Source: CBDCWA01 sp046048295
GTDB lineage: Bacteria > Pseudomonadota > Alphaproteobacteria > Rhizobiales > Hyphomicrobiaceae
Assembly (NCBI GenBank): GCA_046048295.1
Contig: JBJOGJ010000138.1
Coordinates: 1 to 10,222 of the forward strand
Direction: 5' to 3'
Length of the DNA stretch: 10,222 nt
A program made the translations under genes and the position numbers. A model generated the notes under the pieces. The model saw only the letters and a program-made list of their open reading frames with translations, was not told the DNA's origin and searched no databases. The stretch's first letter is position 1. Every line of letters begins with the position of its first letter. Shown here piece after piece: positions 1 to 5,815 of the stretch.

Positions 1-932
1 GAGGTCGTGAAGTCGGCCATCGGCAGCCCCAAAGCGGCAAGCTGCTTTGCAAGTGCGGTGAAGACGATGAAGTGTAGCAGATAGATCGAGTAAGAAACCT
101 CGCCGATGCGGGCCAGCGGGCGGTCGATCCAGCCTGGAATGCGGACGGGGAGTGCCTCGTAGCCGAGGATGAGGCCGGCGAAGAGAATGGCCTGCAAGGT
201 CGGGATGATGATCCAGAGCCAGCCGAGGTTTTCGCGTGTCCCATAGAAGCCACCGGCTAGGTTGAAGGCGTGGGCCGCTGCAATGGCGAGCACGACGCTG
301 AGAAAGAGCAGGGGGGCGGCGGCGGCGCGAAGCTCGAAACGCCGGCTGAATTCCGCGGCCATAATGCCAATAACGAAGAAGTCGATGCAGCCGACGATCG
401 TCCAGTAGGCGGCATCCTGGACGTTGCCACCGGCTAGCCAGATGGCGGTGCGCACGAGCAGCGCAGCTGCAAGCACCAAGGCCAGCGGCCGGACCGGGTG
501 GCGACGTTGCCACCAGAGCAGAAGCGGGAATACGAGGTAGAAGTGCAACTCGACCACGATCGACCACGTGCCGCCCGGCCAGCCGCCGAATACGAGGCCT
601 GGCAGGATGTCGGCGGCGGTGAAGCGGCCCTTGGCATACCAGTAGAGAAGCACCAGCAGGAGCAGCGGTGCGAGGCGGAGAAGACGGTTCAGGTAGAAGC
701 GCGCGAGGTCAAGGTCGCGGCCGGCCGTCACCTTTGCGAACAGATAACCAGATAGCGTCATGAAAAGGCCGACGCCGATATGCCCCTCCTCGAACAGCGA
801 TAGCGGAGGCAATACGGGCACGTGCCCGAACGGAACGAAGACATGCGTGAAGTGCCAGAAGAAGACCATGAAGGCGGCTAGGGCCCGGACATGGTCGAGG
901 CGGCTGAAATAAAGACCGGTCGAGGATTTCAT
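1..932 (-). CDS. Acyltransferase-3 family membrane protein (OafA/YrhL-like), C-terminal end outside window
   Basis: Reading the minus strand from the ATG at 932 gives 310 codons without a stop before the window edge, so the gene is 3'-truncated here. The N-terminus has the family's Arg-x10-His signature (R16 to H27, in VRALAAFMVFFWH). It is followed by a Gly-rich second segment (about 50-66), an Arg-rich loop (R78, R83, R86 in ARFYLNRLLRLAPL), and the typical WSIVVELHFYLVFP stretch (about 123-136) with E128. About eight or nine hydrophobic segments are visible, ending with a YSIYLLHFIVF helix near 281-291. Members of this family transfer acyl groups, commonly acetyl or succinyl, to cell-surface polysaccharides or lipids at the inner membrane. 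The acceptor cannot be told from sequence. Usual length is about 350-400 residues, so roughly 40-90 are missing. No strong Shine-Dalgarno sits near the ATG; an AAGGG lies about 13 bases upstream. It points away from the nuo operon and is probably unrelated to it. Confidence 0.9.
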   Translation of the reverse strand, partial: MKSSTGLYFSRLDHVRALAAFMVFFWHFTHVFVPFGHVPVLPPLSLFEEGHIGVGLFMTLSGYLFAKVTAGRDLDLARFYLNRLLRLAPLLLLVLLYWYAKGRFTAADILPGLVFGGWPGGTWSIVVELHFYLVFPLLLWWQRRHPVRPLALVLAAALLVRTAIWLAGGNVQDAAYWTIVGCIDFFVIGIMAAEFSRRFELRAAAAPLLFLSVVLAIAAAHAFNLAGGFYGTRENLGWLWIIIPTLQAILFAGLILGYEALPVRIPGWIDRPLARIGEVSYSIYLLHFIVFTALAKQLAALGLPMADFTT

Positions 933-945
933 GGCGCGCAGGGCC

Positions 946-967
946 CTTCGCTGGCAGATCAGCGAAG
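946..967. promoter_or_regulatory. 7-bp dyad just upstream of the acyltransferase start
   Basis: CTTCGCT (946-952) and AGCGAAG (961-967) form a perfect inverted repeat around an 8-base centre. It lies 14 bases upstream of the acyltransferase ATG on the minus strand. It could be an operator half-site pair or a hairpin in the leader mRNA that reaches the ribosome binding region. No known regulator is matched, and a short repeat like this can arise by chance in GC-rich DNA. The rest of 933-1058 shows no gene. Confidence 0.25.
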
Positions 968-1058
968 TCTGGCGGATAAGAGTTAGGATTTGCTGACGCG
1001 TCTGGCGAATGGAACCAGCCGTTAAGGGTTCGTTCAGCCCCCGGCGCGCGGTTTATCC

Positions 1059-1087
1059 TTGACGTAGGAGACGCGCTCACGTATCTC
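1059..1087 (+). promoter_or_regulatory. Probable sigma-70 promoter of tRNA-Asp
   Basis: TTGACG (1059-1064) and TATCTC (1082-1087) are separated by exactly 17 bases. The -35 is preceded by CC, giving the CCTTGACG form often seen in alphaproteobacterial housekeeping promoters. Predicted transcription would start near 1094, about 30 bases before the tRNA 5' end at 1123, which is a normal leader length for a tRNA. It might also feed into nuoA, since no clear terminator follows the tRNA. Confidence 0.55.
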
Positions 1088-1122
1088 GTCGCTTCTCATT
1101 TCGCGCGCCAATACCGCGCCAT

Positions 1123-1199
<77 letters not shown>

Positions 1200-1343
1200 C
1201 AATTCCCAGCCTTATCGCGATTTGCCGCAGGCACGGAGAGGGCCAGAACCTGAGCCTCCGGCGTTGCGTCTGTTGGGCGACTAGGATAACACCTTGAGCA
1301 TATTGCTCGCGGGGGCGGGCGCAACTGAACTGCCGGGGTTGTA
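1200..1343 (+). other. Leader region between tRNA-Asp and nuoA
   Basis: This 144-base spacer holds no convincing gene. It should contain the nuo promoter unless the operon is read through from the tRNA promoter. The best match I see is weak: TTGCGT (1264-1269), 17 bases, TAACAC (1287-1292). A small palindrome GAGCA-TAT-TGCTC (1296-1308) lies about 36 bases before the nuoA ATG and overlaps where transcription from that promoter would begin. No Rho-independent terminator with a T-run follows the tRNA. A GGGG at 1335-1338 is the only plausible ribosome binding site for nuoA. Confidence 0.35.
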
Positions 1344-1709
1344 ATGAACCTGCTCGTCAACGACTACCTGCCGCTGGTGATTTTTCTCGGCGTTGCGTCG
1401 GTCATCGTGCTGGCACTGATGGTGGCGCCGTTCCTGGTCGCCGTCCGCAATCCGGATTCCGAGAAAGTTTCCGCCTACGAGTGCGGCTTCGAAGCCTTCG
1501 ACGACGCGCGGATGAAATTCGATGTCCGCTTCTACCTGGTGGCGATACTGTTCATCATCTTCGACCTTGAGATCGCTTTCCTGTTCCCGTGGGCCGCAGC
1601 GTTCAAGGAACTCGGAGCCTTCGGCTTCTGGTCGATGATGGCCTTCCTTGGCGTCCTGACGGTAGGCTTCATTTACGAATGGCGGAAAGGAGCGCTCGAA
1701 TGGGATTGA
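1344..1709 (+). CDS. nuoA: NADH-quinone oxidoreductase subunit A
   Basis: This 121-residue protein is full length for NuoA/ND3, a membrane-arm subunit of complex I at the junction with the peripheral arm, next to the quinone entry region. Three membrane helices are visible at about 8-32, 61-84 and 93-112. The loop between helices 1 and 2 contains YECGF (C47), the equivalent of the mitochondrial ND3 cysteine loop linked to active/deactive transitions. Helix 2 carries the conserved acidic pair D74 and E76 in FDLEIAF. It is the first gene of the operon. Its last 10 bases overlap nuoB, which implies translational coupling. The start is supported by the usual NuoA N-terminal length; the ribosome binding site is poor (GGGG, 5 bases before the ATG). 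Confidence 0.97.
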   Translation: MNLLVNDYLPLVIFLGVASVIVLALMVAPFLVAVRNPDSEKVSAYECGFEAFDDARMKFDVRFYLVAILFIIFDLEIAFLFPWAAAFKELGAFGFWSMMAFLGVLTVGFIYEWRKGALEWD

Positions 1710-2275
1710 TCGTGCCGCCGCTGCCGAATTTCGATACGGCGCGCGATGGGGCTGCTGGGGCGGCCTCGGCGGCGCTCAACCGTGACCCCTACTTCACGGA
1801 GATCAACAACCAGCTCGCCGACAAGGGCTTCCTGGTCACCACGACGGACGATCTCATCAACTGGGCGCGCACGGGCTCGCTCATGTGGATGACCTTCGGT
1901 CTTGCGTGCTGCGCAGTCGAGATGATGCAGGCCTCGATGCCGCGCTATGACGTCGAGCGCTTCGGTTTTGCTCCGCGCGCCTCGCCGCGCCAGTCGGACG
2001 TGATGATCGTTGCGGGCACGCTGACCAACAAGATGGCGCCGGCTCTGCGCAAGGTCTACGACCAGATGCCGGAGCCGCGTTATGTGATTTCCATGGGCTC
2101 CTGCGCCAATGGCGGTGGCTACTACCACTACTCCTACGCCGTTGTCCGCGGCTGCGATCGCATCGTGCCGGTCGATGTATACGTTCCGGGATGCCCGCCG
2201 AGCGCCGAGGCACTTCTCTACGGCATCCTGCTGTTGCAGCGGAAGATCCGCCGCACAGGCACTATCGCCCGCTAG
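1700..2275 (+). CDS. nuoB: NADH-quinone oxidoreductase subunit B (N2 cluster)
   Basis: This 191-residue protein matches NuoB/PSST, the subunit that holds the terminal [4Fe-4S] cluster N2 and passes electrons to ubiquinone at the interface with NuoD and NuoH. The N2 ligands are all present: adjacent cysteines C70 and C71 in GLACCAVE, C135 in MGSCANGGG, and C165 in VPGCPPS. The motif order and spacing are standard. I chose the ATG at 1700, inside the end of nuoA. A strong AAAGGAG (1686-1692) sits 7 bases upstream, and the upstream extension of the frame reads as nuoA sequence in another frame. The N-terminal 25 residues are Ala/Gly-rich and variable, as in alphaproteobacterial relatives. Confidence 0.97.
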   Translation: MGLIVPPLPNFDTARDGAAGAASAALNRDPYFTEINNQLADKGFLVTTTDDLINWARTGSLMWMTFGLACCAVEMMQASMPRYDVERFGFAPRASPRQSDVMIVAGTLTNKMAPALRKVYDQMPEPRYVISMGSCANGGGYYHYSYAVVRGCDRIVPVDVYVPGCPPSAEALLYGILLLQRKIRRTGTIAR

Positions 2276-2299
2276 GCGGCAAAAACGGGATCTAGGCGC

Positions 2300-2920
2300 A
2301 TGGAAGCGAAAACCGAGGACAGTTTCAGCGCGGTTACCGAGTTGCTGACGACACGCATGAGCGACGTGATCAGCGGCTGGGACATCCGATTTGGTGAGCT
2401 TACCGTTTTCGCCCACCGGGAGAGGATTGTGCAGGTCCTCAAGATGCTTCGGGACGGCAGTGGTGCGAAGTTCGAAATTCTGATCGACATCTGCGGCGTC
2501 GACTGGCCCGGGCGCGAGGAGCGGTTCGACGTCGTCTACCACCTGCTTTCGCCGCGCGCCAACCAACGCATCCGGGTCAAGGTCACCACCGACGAGGTGG
2601 CGCCGGTTCCGAGTGTGGTGAGCGTATTTCCTGCCGCCAACTGGTATGAACGCGAAGCCTACGACATGTACGGCATTGTGTTCTCGGGCCACCCCGATCT
2701 GCGCCGCCTGCTCACAGACTACGGTTTCCAGGGCTATCCGCTGCGCAAGGATTTCCCTCTTACCGGATATGTCGAGGTGCGATACGACGACGCCCAGAAG
2801 CGCGTCGTCTATGAGCCGGTGCGGCTGACCCAGGAGTTCCGCAGCTTCGACTTCGAGAGCCCCTGGGAAGGCACGAATTATGTACTGCCAGGGGACGAGA
2901 AGGCAGATCCGAAGCAGTAG
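2300..2920 (+). CDS. nuoC: NADH-quinone oxidoreductase subunit C (30 kDa)
   Basis: This 206-residue protein is the NuoC/30-kDa subunit of the peripheral arm. It binds no cofactor and stabilises the connecting module with NuoB and NuoD. The family signature is intact at about 115-154: EREAYDMYGIVFSGHPDL followed by RRLLTDYGFQGYPLRKDFPL. The length fits a stand-alone NuoC, so this is not a fused NuoCD as in Escherichia coli. It starts 24 bases after nuoB with only a weak ribosome binding site, so the exact start is slightly uncertain; a second in-frame ATG at 2357 would remove 19 residues. Its stop codon TAG overlaps the AGGAG that serves the next gene, which points to coupled translation. Confidence 0.96.
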   Translation: MEAKTEDSFSAVTELLTTRMSDVISGWDIRFGELTVFAHRERIVQVLKMLRDGSGAKFEILIDICGVDWPGREERFDVVYHLLSPRANQRIRVKVTTDEVAPVPSVVSVFPAANWYEREAYDMYGIVFSGHPDLRRLLTDYGFQGYPLRKDFPLTGYVEVRYDDAQKRVVYEPVRLTQEFRSFDFESPWEGTNYVLPGDEKADPKQ

Positions 2921-2931
2921 GAGCCCCGGCA

Positions 2932-3381
2932 ATGTCCGACAGTGTTGAAATTAGCGAGGTTTCCGGGCGCTGCCTGTGCGGTAACATCAGCTTCACGGCA
3001 AAGACCGCCGGCGGTCACGTCGGCGCCTGTCACTGTTCGATGTGCCGCACATGGTCCGGAGGCATCCTTTTGGCCCTCGAGGATGCAACGGATCTCGCAG
3101 TGACGGGCGCGGACAATCTTGGTGTCTACAAGTCGTCCGAGTGGGGTGAGCGCTGCTTTTGCAAGACCTGCGGCTCCAACCTGTTCTGGCGTTCGCCGTC
3201 ACTCGGGCATACCGCGGTCATGGTCGGTGCGCTGCAAGACACCGCAGGTCTGACGCTGGCCAAACAGATCTTCGTCGATTCCAAGCCCGGATATTATGAT
3301 TTCGCCAATCCGACCGAGAACTATACGGAAGCCGAATTCCTCGCGCTGATGGCTGGCGCGAACGAGCACAACGGAAGCTGA
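2932..3381 (+). CDS. GFA-domain zinc protein inserted between nuoC and nuoD
   Basis: This 149-residue protein has the cysteine layout of the GFA (glutathione-dependent formaldehyde-activating, COG3791) fold. CLC (C14, C16) comes first, then CHCSMC (C33, C35, C38), then CFCKTC (C75, C77, C80), which together bind structural and catalytic zinc. The namesake Gfa of Paracoccus adds formaldehyde to glutathione. That enzyme is longer, and most short GFA-domain proteins have no proven substrate, so I assign only the fold. There is no signal peptide or membrane segment, so it is probably cytoplasmic. An AGGAG (2919-2923) overlaps the nuoC stop, 8 bases before its ATG. Its stop is 6 bases before nuoD. 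This tight fit means it is almost certainly translated from the nuo mRNA. Base composition looks like its neighbours. Confidence 0.9.
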   Translation: MSDSVEISEVSGRCLCGNISFTAKTAGGHVGACHCSMCRTWSGGILLALEDATDLAVTGADNLGVYKSSEWGERCFCKTCGSNLFWRSPSLGHTAVMVGALQDTAGLTLAKQIFVDSKPGYYDFANPTENYTEAEFLALMAGANEHNGS

Positions 3382-3387
3382 CGCCCT

Positions 3388-4578
3388 ATGCCGGAAACTG
3401 ATATTCGCCAGTTCAACATTAACTTCGGGCCGCAGCATCCTGCTGCACACGGGGTTCTCCGCCTGGTGCTCGAACTCGATGGCGAGGTCGTCGAGCGCGT
3501 CGATCCGCATATCGGCCTGCTGCACCGCGGCACCGAAAAGCTCATCGAGCACAAGACCTACCTGCAGGCGATCGGATATTTCGACCGGCTCGACTACGTC
3601 GCGCCGATGAACCAGGAGCACGCGTTCTGCCTCGCGGCCGAGAAGCTCCTCGAGATCCAGGTCCCGCGACGCGCCCAGCTCATTCGTGTTCTCTACTCGG
3701 AAATCGGCCGTCTCCTGTCCCACCTCCTCAATGTCACGACGCAGGCGATGGACGTTGGGGCGCTGACGCCGCCGCTGTGGGGCTTCGAGGAACGCGAGAA
3801 GCTGATGGTGTTCTACGAGCGCGCGTCCGGCTCGCGCATGCACGCGAAGTATTTCCGCATCGGCGGCGTGCACCAGGACCTCCCGGACGAGTTGGTCGAG
3901 GATATCGCGGAGTTCTGCCGGACGCACCCGGGTGTGCTCGACGACATCGAGGGACTGTTGACGGAGAACCGCATCTTCAAGCAGCGCAACGTCGATATCG
4001 GCATCGTCTCGCTGGAAGACTGCTTCAAATGGGGCTTCTCTGGCGTGATGGTCCGCGGCTCTGGCGCGGCCTGGGATCTCAGGAAGGTCCAGCCTTACGA
4101 ATGCTATGACGAGATGGACTTCGACATCCCGATCGGAAAGAACGGCGACTGTTATGACCGCTACTGCATCCGCATGCAGGAGATGCGGGAATCCCTGAAG
4201 ATCATGCAGCAATGCTGCGATATGCTGCTCACTGATGATGGCCGAGGACCCGTTACGACAGACAACCCGAAGGTTGTGCCGCCCCGCCGTGGCGAGATGA
4301 AGCGGTCGATGGAGGCGCTCATCCATCACTTCAAGCTCTATACCGAGGGCTTCCATGTGCCCGCGGGAGAGGTCTATGCGTGCGTGGAGGCGCCGAAGGG
4401 CGAATTTGGTGTCTATCTGGTCGCCGACGGGTCCAACAAGCCCTATCGCTGCAAGATCAGGGCGCCGGGATTTCCGCATCTCCAGGCGATGGACTTCATG
4501 AACCGCGGCCACATGCTGGCGGACGTCTCCGCGATCCTCGGCTCGCTCGATATTGTGTTCGGCGAGATCGACCGCTAG
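3388..4578 (+). CDS. nuoD: NADH-quinone oxidoreductase subunit D (49 kDa)
   Basis: This 396-residue protein is NuoD/49-kDa, which with NuoB forms the quinone reduction site. The N-terminal loop GPQHPAAHG (14-22) carries the quinone-site histidine. The YFDRLDYVAP segment (64-73) carries the tyrosines lining the site. Further family blocks are DVGALTPPLWGFEEREKLM, SGSRMHAKYFRIGGVHQDLP, RGSGAAWDLR, and the C-terminal FMNRGHMLADVSAILGSLDIVFGE with the closing DR. Length and ends match stand-alone alphaproteobacterial NuoD. The segment that usually reads like QA(V/L)PYFDRLDY here reads QAIGYFDRLDY, with Gly at 63, which may be a lineage variation. A GGAAG (3373-3377) lies 10 bases before the ATG, within the end of the GFA gene. 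Confidence 0.97.
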   Translation: MPETDIRQFNINFGPQHPAAHGVLRLVLELDGEVVERVDPHIGLLHRGTEKLIEHKTYLQAIGYFDRLDYVAPMNQEHAFCLAAEKLLEIQVPRRAQLIRVLYSEIGRLLSHLLNVTTQAMDVGALTPPLWGFEEREKLMVFYERASGSRMHAKYFRIGGVHQDLPDELVEDIAEFCRTHPGVLDDIEGLLTENRIFKQRNVDIGIVSLEDCFKWGFSGVMVRGSGAAWDLRKVQPYECYDEMDFDIPIGKNGDCYDRYCIRMQEMRESLKIMQQCCDMLLTDDGRGPVTTDNPKVVPPRRGEMKRSMEALIHHFKLYTEGFHVPAGEVYACVEAPKGEFGVYLVADGSNKPYRCKIRAPGFPHLQAMDFMNRGHMLADVSAILGSLDIVFGEIDR

Positions 4579-4643
4579 TTGGCGTCGGCGTGCCGCCTGG
4601 TCTATGCTCGGTCGAACAGGCAGAGCAGGCTGGGAGAAGTGCC

Positions 4644-5081
4644 ATGGCAGAATTCAATTTCAAAACACACGATGTATCGCCGACGGATACCATCAAGACG
4701 ACGGGCATCCTGCACTTCACCATCGGTGTGACGGACCACATCGCGGCCGCCAAGTTCTACTCCGAATTGCTTGGCTGCAAGCACCTGCGCTCCAACAGCC
4801 GCTACTCGTTCATGGAGTGCCATGGCAGCTACTTCGTGCTCGCCAAGACCGGCCATCACGTACCGCCGAACAATCCGGGCGAGGATGCCCATCACCACGC
4901 GTTTCTGGTGGATGCCGAGGAATTCGACCGCGCCATGTCGATCCTGAAGGCGAGGGGTATCGAGCTGATCAAGTACGAGGATACCGGACACACCAGTTTT
5001 CCGGGCCGGCATTCCTATTTCCATGATCCGGACGGCAACTGCATCGAGATCATCCACTGGACGCCGGATGCGAAGTCCTGA
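4644..5081 (+). CDS. VOC superfamily (glyoxalase I-like) protein within the nuo operon
   Basis: This 145-residue protein has the two beta-alpha-beta-beta-beta halves of the vicinal oxygen chelate fold, a family of metal-dependent lyases, dioxygenases and antibiotic-resistance proteins. The first half begins ILHFTIGVTD (H24). The second half begins HHHAFLVD (H83-H85). The C-terminus reads YFHDPDGNCIEIIHW with E135. H24, one of the H83-H85 cluster (by spacing H85) and E135 are the expected metal ligands. The FHDPDGNxIEI ending is typical of glyoxalase, bleomycin-resistance and dioxygenase-type members, so the substrate is unknown. The GGGAGAAG ahead of the ATG is a good ribosome binding site. 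It lies 65 bases after nuoD in the same orientation, so it probably shares the nuo transcript. No targeting signal is seen, so it is probably cytoplasmic. Confidence 0.88.
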   Translation: MAEFNFKTHDVSPTDTIKTTGILHFTIGVTDHIAAAKFYSELLGCKHLRSNSRYSFMECHGSYFVLAKTGHHVPPNNPGEDAHHHAFLVDAEEFDRAMSILKARGIELIKYEDTGHTSFPGRHSYFHDPDGNCIEIIHWTPDAKS

Positions 5082-5099
5082 AGTGTCTTAACCTCAGGC

Positions 5100-5128
5100 T
5101 TGACCGGGACTGGCGCAGCCGGCAATAG
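5100..5128 (+). promoter_or_regulatory. Possible weak internal promoter before the membrane-protein gene
   Basis: TTGACC (5100-5105), preceded by GC, is a good -35 element. At a 17-base spacing the -10 would be CAATAG, and at 18 bases AATAGC. Both are poor, so any promoter would be weak or need an activator. It lies in the 117-base gap after the VOC gene. A GACGG/CCGTC hairpin (5147-5162) follows in the same gap, but it has no T-run and so is not a terminator. Confidence 0.2.
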
Positions 5129-5198
5129 CGGGGCATCGTGTAGCCGGACGGCCTGGACCGTCTGAGGACGCCGCTTCCGGAGCAAAGCAGGGACTCCC

Positions 5199-5666
5199 AT
5201 GCCCGTAAAGACGCTGATCGTCGATCTGCCATTCCTCCTCGCCACCCTGGCCTTCGGCTGGGGCCTGAGCTTGGCGACCTACCGCATGTTCGCCCAGCAT
5301 TACGGCTGGCCGATGGGCACGCTGCAGGCGGAAGCCCCGGTCGTCCCGGTCCTCTTAGGCCTGTTCTGCCTCGCCATCGCCTTCACGTTCGCCGCCTTCA
5401 GGGGAACGGAATACGGCGGCTGGGTGATCATTCTGCTCGGCCTGCTGTTCGCCGTGTTCTGGACAGGGTTCCTGCGCGTCGCCTCGCAGACATCCATCTT
5501 CCTGGCGCCGATCGGAACGCTGCTGCTGGTTATTTTCTGGCTCGGCTACCAGGATCGCATCGTCGAGGAGTATCGCAAGCTCCGCTACCGCGAGTCATCG
5601 TCTCTGGAGATGATCGTGCCGCCCCCCTACGAGACCGTGCGCCCGGCAATCGCGCTCCGAACCTAG
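5199..5666 (+). CDS. Four-helix inner-membrane protein of unknown function
   Basis: I do not recognise a family for this 155-residue protein. Four hydrophobic segments are clear, at about 8-27, 46-67, 73-92 and 99-117, separated by short loops. A charged cytoplasmic-looking tail (118-155) follows, rich in Arg and Glu up to 132 and ending with a PPPYETV stretch (141-147). The overall shape, small and four-helical with about 150 residues, resembles small transporter subunits such as TctB, but no signature supports that. The start is the ATG at 5199, with a weak GGGAC upstream. It sits alone in a region between the VOC gene (117 bases before) and nuoE (149 bases after), on the same strand as the operon. 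Codon use is that of the neighbours, favouring GGC, CTG and ATC, so it looks like a real expressed gene. Confidence 0.8.
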   Translation: MPVKTLIVDLPFLLATLAFGWGLSLATYRMFAQHYGWPMGTLQAEAPVVPVLLGLFCLAIAFTFAAFRGTEYGGWVIILLGLLFAVFWTGFLRVASQTSIFLAPIGTLLLVIFWLGYQDRIVEEYRKLRYRESSSLEMIVPPPYETVRPAIALRT

Positions 5667-5815
5667 CGGCGGCATTGACAGTCGCCATCTGGCATGCGCC
5701 CTGATGCCGCATGAAGCCCACAGGGCGGGTTGCCACGAGCGCCGGTAGGCCTTAGTGGGTAGCGACTCCTGTGCGTTACTTTTCCACCAATACTACTGGG
5801 AGCTTCGATCCGTCG
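5667..5815 (+). other. Spacer before nuoE with nested inverted repeats
   Basis: No gene is seen in this 149-base spacer. Three overlapping inverted repeats compete with one another: GGCAT (5691-5695) with ATGCC (5704-5708); CATGCG (5693-5698) with CGCATG (5708-5713); and CGCCCTG (5697-5703) with CAGGGCG (5721-5727). They could form alternative hairpins in the operon mRNA, possibly a processing or pausing point. A perfect TTGACA (5675-5680) has no acceptable -10 element at 16-18 bases. No T-run follows, so it is not a Rho-independent terminator. Confidence 0.3.

Noticed and set aside
709..1080. A 123-codon minus-strand frame over the acyltransferase start
   Set aside because: It overlaps the acyltransferase gene in another frame, and its translation is Arg/Pro-rich with no domain. 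The acyltransferase frame carries the clear family motifs.
1673..2932. A 419-codon minus-strand frame across nuoB and nuoC
   Set aside because: It lies antisense to two well-identified complex I genes and shows no recognisable motif, so it is a shadow.
3199..4512. A 437-codon minus-strand frame opposite nuoD
   Set aside because: Same reason: it is complementary to a conserved gene, low in complexity and without a ribosome binding site or domain.
5147..5162. GACGG/CCGTC hairpin as a terminator after the VOC gene
   Set aside because: The stem is only 5 bp and no T-run follows it.
5675..5703. A perfect TTGACA upstream of nuoE as a promoter
   Set aside because: No -10-like hexamer lies 16-18 bases downstream (the region reads GCCCTG), so it does not qualify as a sigma-70 promoter by sequence.
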